Assembly (NCBI GenBank): GCA_025351205.1 | Contig: JANXWI010000095.1 | Coordinates: 1 to 41,902 of the forward strand | Length of the DNA: 41,902 bases | Source of the DNA: Deinococcus sp. | GTDB taxonomy: Bacteria; Deinococcota; Deinococci; Deinococcales; Deinococcaceae | Direction of reading: 5' to 3' | Shown here: positions 8,566-17,086 of the stretch, one piece after another | How the letters are laid out: every line of letters begins with the position of its first letter | How positions within the stretch are numbered: position 1 is the stretch's first letter | Position numbers and translations under genes: made by a program | The notes under the pieces: model-generated | Database searches by the model: none | What the model saw: the letters and a program-made list of their open reading frames with translations, nothing else | Told to the model about the DNA's origin: nothing

Positions 8566-8648
8566 CTGAACCGGTCCAGAATTCTGTCAGCGGCGCTCTG
8601 CTACCCTGAGCTACCTGCCGCTCGCTTTTTCTGTGCGGCTCACCGAAC

Positions 8649-9002
8649 ATGACCCGACCCGACCCGACTCTCCGTGCTTCACAGACGCGCTTTCAGGCCC
8701 TCTGGGCGCACGCGCTGGCGTCTCTGCTGCTGTCGCTGGCGGGGCTGCTGCTGGGCTGGCAGCTGAGTGAGTCGGGCCATTCGCGTCTGGCGTCGGCCAG
8801 TCAGACCGCCCCGGTGCTGCCGGAACTGCGCCCCGCCCCGGCACCGCAGAGCGCCGTGCAGGGCCTGGGGACCCTGACCGAGACGCCGTTTGCCGCGCCC
8901 CAATCCGGCTGGACGACACCTTCGTTGCCCATCGGCCCCGCCGTTCATCTGGCGTCCACCGACCTGACACTGCTGGGCCGCCTGAACCTCGATGGCGGCT
9001 GA
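8649..9002 (+). CDS. Small single-pass membrane protein upstream of secDF, hypothetical
   Basis: A 117-residue reading frame with one hydrophobic helix at about residues 20-40 (HALASLLLSLAGLLLGWQL) and a proline-rich tail. It could be an inner-membrane protein with an exported C-terminus. Evidence that it is real: it has a well-placed membrane helix, it lies 116 bases ahead of secDF in the same direction, and no other gene fits the space. Against it: no Shine-Dalgarno and no -10 at leaderless spacing are visible. No family was recognised. Confidence 0.45.
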   Translation: MTRPDPTLRASQTRFQALWAHALASLLLSLAGLLLGWQLSESGHSRLASASQTAPVLPELRPAPAPQSAVQGLGTLTETPFAAPQSGWTTPSLPIGPAVHLASTDLTLLGRLNLDGG

Positions 9003-9118
9003 CCTCGGCGGCGGCTGAACAGGCATGACCGCTGAACCCTGGCGGTGTCCCCAGCCTGACGCTGACCCACGCACGGCTGTTCCTGTACCCACTTCCCACG
9101 CTCAGAACCGGAGTTTCC

Positions 9119-11401
9119 ATGTCGTTAATGAACCCCAACCAGAGGCGCAAACCCGCGCCCAAGCGCAAGGCGCCGCCCTCAAAAATTTCTCCGACCACCT
9201 CGGTCATGCTGCTCGCCGTGCTGCTGCTCTCGCTGCTGTTCGTGTGGCGGCCCTGGGAACACAGGCAGAACCTCTGGACTTTAAACAGCAGCGATTACCA
9301 GTTCGTCACCCTCGGTCTGGATCTGCGCGGTGGCCTGCGAATCGCGCTGTCGCCGGAAAGCGGCACGGCCAGCCGAGACCAGCTCGATCAGGTCAAGACC
9401 ATCATTGAAAACCGGATCAACTCGCTGGGCGTGACCGAACCCACCGTGACCGTGGCGGGCAACCGGCGGGTGGTGGTCGAGATTCCGGGGGCCACGCCCG
9501 CTCAGCAGGACCGCGCCCGCAGCATCATCCAGCAGCAGGCCAAGCTGGAATTCAGGATCGTGAACACGGCGGCCAAGCCGGGCGCCGCCGCCCGCGCCAA
9601 GAACCCCGACTCGGGCGGCTACGCCCTGAGCGACCTCGGGCCGGTGCAGGCCACCGGAGAAGTCGTCTCGAACGCCACTGCCGGAACCGACCAGGGCGGG
9701 CGCTGGATCGTGCAGGTGACCAACAACGCCAAGGGGGCCGACAGTTTCGGCAAGTTCACCGGCCAGAATGTGGGCCGCCTGATGGCCATCGTGCTCGACA
9801 ACCAGATCAAGAGTGTGGCGACCATCCAGTCGGCTCTGTACAACAACTTCCAGATCTCGGGCAGCTTCACGCAGGAACAGGCCAGTCAGCTGGGGCTGGT
9901 CCTGAAGTCGGGCAGCCTGCCGATCAAGATCAAGATCGACGAGGAACGCGCCATCGGGCCGAGCCTGGGCGCAGACGCCATCAGGAGCGGCGCGATTGCC
10001 GCCGTGGTGGGCATCACGCTGGTGTTCGTGATGCTGTTTTTCTACTACGGCCTGTGGTTCGGGCTGGTGGGCGCACTCGGGCTGCTGTTTTCCAGCGTCA
10101 TCATCCTGGGCATGCTGGGCGGCTTCGGGGCCACCCTGACGCTGCCGGGCATCGCCGGACTGGTGCTGACCATCGGCGCGGCCATCGACGGCAACGTGAT
10201 CAGCTTCGAGCGTATCAAGGAGGAGCTGAAGGCGGGCAAGGGCATCAAGAACAGCGTCCAGGCGGGCTACGAACACTCGACCATGACCATTCTGGACGTG
10301 AACGCCTCGCATCTGCTCTCGGCGCTCGCCCTGTACGCCTACGCCTCGGGGCCGGTCAAGGGCTTCGCGGTCACGCTGATCATCGGGGTGCTGGCCTCGG
10401 CCTTCAGCAACCTGGTGTTCGCCAAGTGGATGCTTCAAGTTCTCGCCCGCAGGCGCGATTTCGGTGCCCCGAAGCGTATCGGCGTGCCTAAGTACGACTA
10501 CATCAAGGTCGCCCCCATCGTGACCAGCATCTCGCTGCTGCTGGCCCTGGGCGGAGCGGTTCTGCTCGGCGTGCGCGGCCTGAACTACGGCGTGGACTTC
10601 ACCTCGGGCACCAGCATCACCGTGCGGGCCAATGCAAGCACCGACGTGGAATCGGTGCGCCGCGCCGTGACCGGGGCCGGAATATCGAGCGTCACGCCGC
10701 AGAACTCGACCATCCAGCGCAGCCTGACGCCGGGCATCGCCGGGGCGCAGTACACCGTCAAGGTGCCGCAGCTGAGCGACACCCAGATCAAGGCCATCAC
10801 CGCGAAGGTGATTGCGCTGCCCGGCGGGCAGGTGCAGCAGACCGAGACCGTGGGACCGGCGGTGGGTCAGGAGCTGACCACCCAGACCATCTACGCCGTT
10901 CTCCTGGGCCTGACGCTCATTCTGGCGTACGTCTGGTTCAGGTTCGATCTGGTGACGGGGGCGGGTTCGGTGTTCGCGGTGTTTCACGACGTCGCCATCG
11001 TGATGGGCCTGTACAGCCTGCTGCACCTTGAGTTCAGCATCGCCACGGTGGCCGCCGTCCTCACGGTGATCGGCTACTCGCTCAACGACTCGATCATCGT
11101 CTCAGACCGCATCCGCGAGAACCACAAGGTGATGCGCGGCCAGAGTTCGCGCAAAATCGTCAACGGCAGCATCAACCAGACGCTGTCGCGCACCGTCATG
11201 ACCTCGGTGTGTACCCTGCTGCCGCTGTTCGCCCTGCTGATCTTCGGCGGCCCGGTGCTGCGCGACTTTTCCATCGCCATGATCGTGGGCATCGTGGTCG
11301 GCACGTACAGCAGCATCTACATCGTGTCTCCGATGATCGTGTTTTTCGAGGAGCGCAACAGAGGGCAGGGCAAGGGCACGCCCGCGCCGATCAAGAGCTG
11401 A
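9119..11401 (+). CDS. secDF: Fused protein translocase SecDF
   Basis: A 760-residue fusion of SecD and SecF, the membrane subunits that use the proton gradient to pull proteins through SecYEG. The first helix is around residues 27-43, followed by YQFVTLGLDLRGGLRIAL and a large periplasmic domain. SecD helices lie about 285-445, with the family segment AIDGNVISFERIKEEL. The SecF half begins near residue 455 (FGAPKRIGVPKYDYIK), has LNYGVDFTSGTSITV, and ends with helices including YSLNDSIIVSDRIREN. ATG at 9119 is preceded by GGAG. A fused SecDF of this size fits Deinococcus and some Gram-positives. A tandem 16-bp repeat starts at the stop codon and a terminator follows. Confidence 0.96.
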   Translation: MSLMNPNQRRKPAPKRKAPPSKISPTTSVMLLAVLLLSLLFVWRPWEHRQNLWTLNSSDYQFVTLGLDLRGGLRIALSPESGTASRDQLDQVKTIIENRINSLGVTEPTVTVAGNRRVVVEIPGATPAQQDRARSIIQQQAKLEFRIVNTAAKPGAAARAKNPDSGGYALSDLGPVQATGEVVSNATAGTDQGGRWIVQVTNNAKGADSFGKFTGQNVGRLMAIVLDNQIKSVATIQSALYNNFQISGSFTQEQASQLGLVLKSGSLPIKIKIDEERAIGPSLGADAIRSGAIAAVVGITLVFVMLFFYYGLWFGLVGALGLLFSSVIILGMLGGFGATLTLPGIAGLVLTIGAAIDGNVISFERIKEELKAGKGIKNSVQAGYEHSTMTILDVNASHLLSALALYAYASGPVKGFAVTLIIGVLASAFSNLVFAKWMLQVLARRRDFGAPKRIGVPKYDYIKVAPIVTSISLLLALGGAVLLGVRGLNYGVDFTSGTSITVRANASTDVESVRRAVTGAGISSVTPQNSTIQRSLTPGIAGAQYTVKVPQLSDTQIKAITAKVIALPGGQVQQTETVGPAVGQELTTQTIYAVLLGLTLILAYVWFRFDLVTGAGSVFAVFHDVAIVMGLYSLLHLEFSIATVAAVLTVIGYSLNDSIIVSDRIRENHKVMRGQSSRKIVNGSINQTLSRTVMTSVCTLLPLFALLIFGGPVLRDFSIAMIVGIVVGTYSSIYIVSPMIVFFEERNRGQGKGTPAPIKS

Positions 11402-11441
11402 ACCTGCCCAGAGCTGATCCTGCCCAGAGCTGACCCTGTCG
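11394..11441 (+). repeat. 16-bp tandem repeat across the secDF stop codon
   Basis: AGAGCTGAACCTGCCC (11394-11409), AGAGCTGATCCTGCCC (11410-11425) and AGAGCTGACCCTGTCG (11426-11441). Each unit contains AGCTGA. Because the unit is 16 bp, the three TGA triplets fall in three different frames. Confidence 0.9.
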
Positions 11442-11469
11442 GAAGCCAAACCCGTCAGAAGTCTGGAGG

Positions 11470-11494
11470 CCCCCCGTCACCGTGCGGGGGTTTC
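11470..11494 (+). terminator. Terminator of secDF
   Basis: CCCCCG (11471-11476) and CGGGGG (11485-11490) pair around an eight-base loop and are followed by TTTCT. The T tract is short but the stem is strong. Confidence 0.6.
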
Positions 11495-11538
11495 TGCTGC
11501 AAACGTGCGCCCAGCGTGCTCATTCGGGGCTTATTTGC

Positions 11539-11547
11539 TGGTATCAT
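11539..11547 (+). promoter_or_regulatory. Possible extended -10 promoter for the LysM/M23 gene
   Basis: TGGTATCAT fits the extended -10 pattern TGnTATAAT. It lies just after the secDF terminator and about 235 bases before the peptidase start. Confidence 0.4.
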
Positions 11548-11552
11548 GATGG

Positions 11553-11781
11553 TTCGGTCTGCCCCGAGCGCCTTCACCCCTGTTGAAGAAACCTTGACGG
11601 AACCGGCGGATGCACATTAAGCTGCCATTCATTCAGAGGGGGCAAGATGTAGGCGGCATCACAAATACGCCGCGCATCCGGCCCACCGATGTTCACCCGC
11701 ACATGTTCGTGATCCGCCGGGCCTTCCGGACAAAACGCCTGGAAAGGTTGGGCGCTTTCAGATCACGCTTTGGAGAATTCT
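11553..11781 (+). other. Long candidate 5' leader of the LysM/M23 gene
   Basis: About 230 bases without a supported gene. Several inverted segments could fold, such as GGATGC (near 11608) with GCATCC (near 11677), and GCGGC with GCCGC near 11652-11672. I could not match it to a known riboswitch, including the c-di-AMP class often found before cell-wall hydrolases. Confidence 0.3.
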
Positions 11782-13224
11782 GTGATTCGAGCCTCTCTCG
11801 CCGCCGCTGTTCCGTCTGCTCCGCGCACGACCTCCTCCGTTCTGCTGCTCAGCCTGGGCCTGCTGTTTGCGCTGCCACACTCGCAGGCCAGTCCGGTGCA
11901 GGGCAATCCGGCCCAGATGCCTCAGTCGCTGCTGGAAAGCAGATTGCCTGCGGTGGTGTTGGGGCTTCCCGCGCAGATCACACTGAACCGGAGCGAAGCT
12001 GTGTCTGGTGAAGCTCTGCCCAGTGCGGCCCTGGTGTTGGCGCGTTCAGGCGACACCGGGCAGGAGATTGCCGACAGCTACGACGTGCCGCTCTCGGCGC
12101 TGTCGCCCAGCCAGCCGGGAACGCTGCCCTGGGGCGCGGTGATCCGGGTGTCTCTGCAAGGTGCGGCCCAGCCCGCAGAGGGCCGCCTGCCACCCGGCGC
12201 GAAGGTGTACACGGCGCGTTCCGGCGACACGCTGGCGGGCGTCGCCTACCGCCAGGGGCTGAGCGTCACCGAGCTGCTGAGCGCCAACCTGAGCCGTCAG
12301 ACGCTCGACAAGCTGGCTGTGGGTGAGCGCCTCTTCGTTCCGTCCCAGCCGGGCCTGATGGTCCGGATCAAGCCGGGGGAAACCGTGCAGGGCCTGGTCG
12401 AGTCGTACCGCGCCGACGCGCCGCAGGTTGCGCTGGCCAACGGCATCGGCCTGCCGAACGAGCTTGGCGTGGGCGATTATCTGCTGCTGCCGGGCGTGCT
12501 GGCGACGGGCTTCCAGCGCGAGCTGTTGGCCCGCCGGGAGCGTCAGCAGGAGGCTGCGCGGCTGGTCGGGGTGCAGCGCCAGTACGAGCGCTATCAGGCA
12601 TATGTTCAACAGGTGCAGGACAGCAGACTCAGGCGCCAGTACGCCCTTCAGGCCCAGTACGACAGATTTCTGGCCTACCAGAACAGCCCGGCCCGCCAGA
12701 AGCTGATCGCCCGCTACGAGGCGCAGGCCCGCTACGACGCCGCGCAGCAGACCCAGCAGGCACAGGCGCGCGCCCAGGCGAAAGTGCTGGCCGGCGTTCC
12801 GCGCGGTGTGGGCAGCGTGCGCTCTGCATCTGCGGCGTCGGAAGGTGGCGGGCTGTCGTGGCCCCTGCGCAGCTACCGCATCACCAGCCGCTTCGGAGAA
12901 GCAGACATCGAGTTTCACCGGCAGTATTTCCACGGCGGGGTGGACCTGGCCGCGCCCTACGGCACTCCGATCTATGCCGCCGCCGCCGGCACCATCACCC
13001 AGAGCGGCCCCGGCGACTACGGCAACAACGTCTACACCGACACTGGAGACGCCCTGATCATCTACGGCCACATGAGCCGCACCGCTGTGAGCGTGGGCCA
13101 GACGGTTACGCGCGGCGAGGTGCTGGGCTACGTCGGCTGCTCGGGCATGTGTACCGGGCCGCACCTGCATTTCGAGGTCAGGCTGAACGGGAGCGCCGTC
13201 GATCCGCTGGGCCTGCTGCCCTGA
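11782..13224 (+). CDS. LysM and M23 (LytM-type) peptidoglycan peptidase
   Basis: A 480-residue exported protein. The signal peptide spans about residues 1-35 (VLLLSLGLLFALPHSQA). LysM-like repeats, which bind glycan, lie near residues 85-125, 140-185 (ARSGDTLAGVAYRQGLS) and 188-235. A Gln/Arg/Tyr-rich coiled-coil linker follows (about 240-335), then a zinc M23 endopeptidase domain with HxxxD (H384, D388) and HLH (H461, H463). It would cut peptide cross-links in peptidoglycan or activate other hydrolases. GTG at 11782 is chosen because GGAG (11772-11775) lies six bases upstream; a TTG at 11770 is the alternative. The stop TGA (13222-13224) is formed exactly at the left edge of a MITE-like relic. 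Confidence 0.9.
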   Translation: MIRASLAAAVPSAPRTTSSVLLLSLGLLFALPHSQASPVQGNPAQMPQSLLESRLPAVVLGLPAQITLNRSEAVSGEALPSAALVLARSGDTGQEIADSYDVPLSALSPSQPGTLPWGAVIRVSLQGAAQPAEGRLPPGAKVYTARSGDTLAGVAYRQGLSVTELLSANLSRQTLDKLAVGERLFVPSQPGLMVRIKPGETVQGLVESYRADAPQVALANGIGLPNELGVGDYLLLPGVLATGFQRELLARRERQQEAARLVGVQRQYERYQAYVQQVQDSRLRRQYALQAQYDRFLAYQNSPARQKLIARYEAQARYDAAQQTQQAQARAQAKVLAGVPRGVGSVRSASAASEGGGLSWPLRSYRITSRFGEADIEFHRQYFHGGVDLAAPYGTPIYAAAAGTITQSGPGDYGNNVYTDTGDALIIYGHMSRTAVSVGQTVTRGEVLGYVGCSGMCTGPHLHFEVRLNGSAVDPLGLLP

Positions 13225-13514
13225 AGCATTTATCAGCATAGCTTTTCTACTTTGTCCGGGTAGGCAGGTCCATTCTCGACCAAAACAGTGCCCATGATGA
13301 CGCTTGGGCGCTGCTGGGGGTCCGTTCTGCCTTAGTGGCGCAGTGTCGTCAATGGCGCTGTTCACGCCAGGAAAAACCATAGGGAGTGAATTTGGCGGGC
13401 AGTTGGGAAGCGGGCAAGGGTCGCCATCCTCCGGTACAGAGAAGGGAAGATCACTCAAGTCAAAGGAGGGGCCGCCCTGACTGTTCTCTCGTGCCGGAAT
13501 TCGGACAACTGTCC
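13224..13514 (+). mobile_element. Decayed MITE-like element, copy 0
   Basis: The left end AAGCATTTATC (13224-13234) and right end GACAACTGTCC (13504-13514) resemble the terminal inverted repeat GAGCATTTGTC of the two better copies at 30-31 kb. Internal landmarks are shared: CTTTTC..TTTGTCCG..GGGCAGG-like start, GTCCGTTCTGCC, GGAGTGAATTT, TGTTCACGCCA and a TTCGGACAA end. The subterminal hairpins are lost. TA follows the right end. No ORF is supported inside. Confidence 0.6.
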
Positions 13515-13569
13515 TAACTGGTTCTATCCTCCGCCCTGAACTGGCCTGTTCAATAGGGCCAGTTTGCCT

Positions 13570-13575
13570 TATGCT
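13570..13575 (+). promoter_or_regulatory. -10 box of pdxS (leaderless)
   Basis: TATGCT, followed by seven bases and then ATG at 13583. This excludes the earlier ATG at 13571, which lies inside the box. Confidence 0.6.
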
Positions 13576-13582
13576 TTCTCAC

Positions 13583-14491
<909 letters not shown>

Positions 14492-14532
14492 TTGCCCTGC
14501 CATTCGGAGGGGCGACGGGCGGGAGCAGGCAT

Positions 14533-15174
14533 GTGCAGGCCGGGGCTGCCGGACAAGGTCGGCGGGTCGGCGTGCTGGCCCTGCAAGGGGCCTTCCGCGA
14601 ACACCGCCGGATGCTGGAATCTCTGGGTGTAGAGGTGCGGGAAGTGCGGCTGCCCGCCGACCTGGAGGGGCTTGCCGGGCTGGTCATTCCGGGCGGCGAA
14701 TCCACGACGATGGGCAAGCTGATGGTGGATTACGGTCTGCAAGGCCCCATCCGCGATTTTCATGCGTCTGGCGGGGCGATCTTCGGCACCTGCGCCGGGG
14801 CCATTCTGCTCAGCCGCACGGTGCTGGGCGCGCCGCCGCAGTTCGGCCATCAGCCCAGCCTGAGCCTGATGGATATTTCGGTGCAGCGCAACGCCTTCGG
14901 GCGGCAGGTGGACAGCTTCCAGACCGATCTGAACGTGACGGGCCTGGACATACCTTTTCCGGCCATGTTCATCCGCGCCCCGGTGATCGGAGCCGTCGGA
15001 GCGGGCGTGGAAGTGCTGGCCCGGCAGGGTGAACAGGTGGTGCTGGCGCGGCAGGGCCGACTGCTGGCCTCCAGCTTCCACCCGGAGCTGACCGGCGACA
15101 CCCGGATTCACGGGCTGTTTCTGGACATGCTGCCCGCTGCGGCACAGGCGGCAGACCTTCAGCGTTCCGTCTGA
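14533..15174 (+). CDS. pdxT: Pyridoxal 5'-phosphate synthase glutaminase subunit PdxT
   Basis: A class I glutamine amidotransferase (213 residues from this start) that releases ammonia from glutamine for PdxS. It shows VGVLALQGAFREH near the N-terminus, PGGESTTMGKL (oxyanion strand), FGTCAGAILLS with the nucleophilic Cys, and SSFHPELTGDTRIH with the His/Glu of the triad. GTG at 14533 is chosen because GGGAG lies seven bases upstream and the length then fits the family. The outer candidates, GTG at 14485 or 14488, overlap the pdxS stop and would add up to 16 residues. A 3 x 16-bp repeat follows the stop. Confidence 0.95.
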   Translation: MQAGAAGQGRRVGVLALQGAFREHRRMLESLGVEVREVRLPADLEGLAGLVIPGGESTTMGKLMVDYGLQGPIRDFHASGGAIFGTCAGAILLSRTVLGAPPQFGHQPSLSLMDISVQRNAFGRQVDSFQTDLNVTGLDIPFPAMFIRAPVIGAVGAGVEVLARQGEQVVLARQGRLLASSFHPELTGDTRIHGLFLDMLPAAAQAADLQRSV

Positions 15175-15188
15175 GCGCCGGGCCGAGG

Positions 15189-15236
15189 GGCATTTGGGCA
15201 CGGTGGCATCTGGGCACAGTGATATCTGAGCACAGT
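15189..15236 (+). repeat. 16-bp tandem repeat just after pdxT
   Basis: GGCATTTGGGCACGGT (15189-15204), GGCATCTGGGCACAGT (15205-15220) and GATATCTGAGCACAGT (15221-15236), beginning 15 bases after the stop codon. Confidence 0.85.
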
Positions 15237-15260
15237 GGGAAGAGACGGGGTCAGCCGGGC

Positions 15261-15279
15261 AAGGCGGCCCCGCCTTTTT
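15261..15279 (+). terminator. Terminator of pdxST
   Basis: AAGGCG and CGCCTT pair around GCCC, with five T in a row at the 3' side. Confidence 0.75.
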
Positions 15280-15317
15280 GTATGCCTTCTGCTAAGCCCC
15301 AGCACACGCTTCCCTGC

Positions 15318-15323
15318 TAAGCT
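15318..15323 (+). promoter_or_regulatory. -10 box of the first alpha/beta hydrolase (leaderless)
   Basis: TAAGCT followed by seven bases and GTG at 15331. Confidence 0.55.
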
Positions 15324-15330
15324 TCCGGGC

Positions 15331-16149
15331 GTGAAAGCGCCGACGTTGCAGGTCTACGCCTCCGGGCCGCGCCGACTGTACTACCGCCGCAGTGGCCTGG
15401 AGGCAGCGGGCGCGCCCCCAATCGTGCTGATTCACGGCCTGAGCGGGTCGCGGCGCTGGTGGCGCTCCAATCTTCCGGCGTTAGAACGCCTGGGAGCGGT
15501 GTACGTCGTGGAACTGGTGGGTTTCGGCTCGGTGCGTCGCCGCCAGCGCGCGCTGAGCATGAAAGACGCCGCCGCGCTGGTGTCGGAGTGGATGGACCAC
15601 CTGAACTTGCAGGGCGCGGCGCTGATCGGCCACAGCATGGGGGGACAGATCGCGCTGCGGGTGGCGGCGCTGCAACCGGAGCGGGTGTCGCGGCTGGTGC
15701 TGGCGGCGGCCAGCGGCCTGCTGCACCGGGCCTGGTGGCAGGTGGCGGCCCTGCTGCCCCAGGCCATGCGGCTGGGCAAGCTGAATTTCGTGCCGACCAT
15801 TCTGGCCGACGGGGCGCGGGCCGGGCTGCCCAACCTGGTGCGGAGCAGCCGCGACCTGCTGCAAGACGACGTGACGGGCCTGCTGCCCCAGATCATGCAG
15901 CCGACCCTGGTGATCTGGGGCGAACACGACGTGCTGCTGCCCCCCGATCTGGGACGGGCGCTGAGCGTCGGAATCGCCCGTTCCCGCTGGGTGCTCTTGC
16001 CGGGCGCGGGCCACGTGCTGATGGTGGACGCGCCGGAAGCCTTCAACCGCGAGGTGACGGCCTTTCTTGGGGAGGCTATCTTGGAAGAGGCGGTCCAGGC
16101 CAGCGCTACGGCCCCGGCGGAGCGGCCTGAGACCCAGGCGTCTGCTTGA
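15331..16149 (+). CDS. Alpha/beta hydrolase (first of a tandem pair)
   Basis: A 272-residue alpha/beta-fold hydrolase without a signal peptide. The oxyanion strand is IVLIHGLSGSRRWW, the nucleophile elbow GHSMGG carries the Ser, the acid is in LVIWGEHDVLLPP, and the His is in LPGAGHVLMVDAP. It probably cuts an ester, lactone or similar bond; the substrate cannot be told. GTG at 15331 is chosen from the -10 box seven bases upstream and because MKAPTLQVYASG gives a compact N-terminus. A second hydrolase follows in the same direction, 101 bases after the stop; the two share layout but only weak sequence identity by eye. Confidence 0.88.
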   Translation: MKAPTLQVYASGPRRLYYRRSGLEAAGAPPIVLIHGLSGSRRWWRSNLPALERLGAVYVVELVGFGSVRRRQRALSMKDAAALVSEWMDHLNLQGAALIGHSMGGQIALRVAALQPERVSRLVLAAASGLLHRAWWQVAALLPQAMRLGKLNFVPTILADGARAGLPNLVRSSRDLLQDDVTGLLPQIMQPTLVIWGEHDVLLPPDLGRALSVGIARSRWVLLPGAGHVLMVDAPEAFNREVTAFLGEAILEEAVQASATAPAERPETQASA

Positions 16150-16220
16150 GTCGCAGCGCTGCAACGTCCAGTTCTTACTCACACTTCCGCCGGGTGGGTG
16201 GCCTGATCCGTCACGCCCGC

Positions 16221-16226
16221 GTGTAC
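16221..16226 (+). promoter_or_regulatory. Possible -10 box for the second alpha/beta hydrolase
   Basis: TACCCT 24 bases before the chosen GTG; a short leader with a GCTGGA sequence lies between. Confidence 0.3.
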
Positions 16227-16250
16227 CCTGGCCCGTCCCTGAGCGCTGGA

Positions 16251-16976
16251 GTGAAGGCGTCCGCCCAGCCCATCGTGATCGTGCCGGGTCTGGGCTGCGC
16301 GGCCTGGATGTATGGACGACTGGCGCGGCGGCTGGCCGTGCAGCGGACGGTCTGGGTGTACGACCACCCCGGCATGGGCCTCAGTCAGGCGCGGCTGCGC
16401 GACCCGGTTCGGATCGAACAGCTGACCGACCACCTCGCGGCCTGGATGCAGGCGCGCGGCCTCGTGGGGGTGCCGGTGCTGGGACATTCGCTGGGCGGCG
16501 AGGTGGTGATCGATCTGGCGGCCCGTTATCCGGCGCTGCCCGCCGCGCTGATCATGTGTGCCCCGACAGGGATTCCCGAAAACCCCAGTGTGAGCGCCCA
16601 GGTCGTCCGGTTTCTGCTGAACATGCCGCGTGAGCGGCTGGGGCTGCTTCCTCTCGCCACCGCCGCCTACCTCAGGACCGGGCCGCGCGCCTACTGGCTG
16701 GCCCGCGATCAGGACGCCCACCAGACCGGGCCGCTGCTGGCGCTGGTGGGCTGCCCGGCGCTGGTTGTGGACGGCACGACAGACCCGGTGATCCGCTCCT
16801 GGACGCTCGACGTGCTGTGCAGACAGCTGCCCCGCTCCCGCGCCTGTACCATCCAGGGGGGCACACACGCCCTGATGGACAGCCGCCCGGCAGAGGTGGC
16901 GCGCGAAACCCTGAGCTTCCTGCACGACGTGGACGCGGGGCGGTTCGCTGATCAGGACCGAGCCGGTGACGGCTGA
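16251..16976 (+). CDS. Alpha/beta hydrolase (second of a tandem pair)
   Basis: A 241-residue alpha/beta hydrolase: IVIVPGLGCAAWMYGRL (oxyanion region), GHSLGG with the catalytic Ser, LVVDGTTDPV with the acid, and IQGGTHALMDSRPAEVA with the His. The substrate is unknown. The start is uncertain. GTG at 16251 places the first beta strand close to the N-terminus, as in its neighbour; the in-frame TTG at 16146 would overlap the previous stop (TTGA) and add 35 residues with no family match. It ends 110 bases before the M3 peptidase gene, which has its own -10 box. Confidence 0.85.
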   Translation: MKASAQPIVIVPGLGCAAWMYGRLARRLAVQRTVWVYDHPGMGLSQARLRDPVRIEQLTDHLAAWMQARGLVGVPVLGHSLGGEVVIDLAARYPALPAALIMCAPTGIPENPSVSAQVVRFLLNMPRERLGLLPLATAAYLRTGPRAYWLARDQDAHQTGPLLALVGCPALVVDGTTDPVIRSWTLDVLCRQLPRSRACTIQGGTHALMDSRPAEVARETLSFLHDVDAGRFADQDRAGDG

Positions 16977-17073
16977 CTGGGGGCCTGTAGCTTGTGGAAA
17001 GGGTGAGCAGCCTGAACAGAACCCGCAGTTCCCGGCCTTCCCTACAAGCCACAGGCCACACGTCCTCCTTTGC

Positions 17074-17079
17074 TACTCT
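17074..17079 (+). promoter_or_regulatory. -10 box of the M3 oligoendopeptidase (leaderless)
   Basis: TACTCT followed by seven bases and ATG at 17087. Confidence 0.6.
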
Positions 17080-17086
17080 TCCAGAC

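Noticed and set aside
9281..11026. 581-codon minus-strand frame opposite secDF
   Set aside because: Same artefact: composition follows the third codon position of secDF and no family is visible.
11553..11781. c-di-AMP (ydaO-type) riboswitch before the LysM/M23 gene
   Set aside because: The position fits, but I could not match the conserved core sequences by eye.
11610..12011. 133-codon ORF overlapping the start of the LysM/M23 gene
   Set aside because: It runs in another frame of a well-supported gene, has no start signal, and its product is low-complexity basic sequence.
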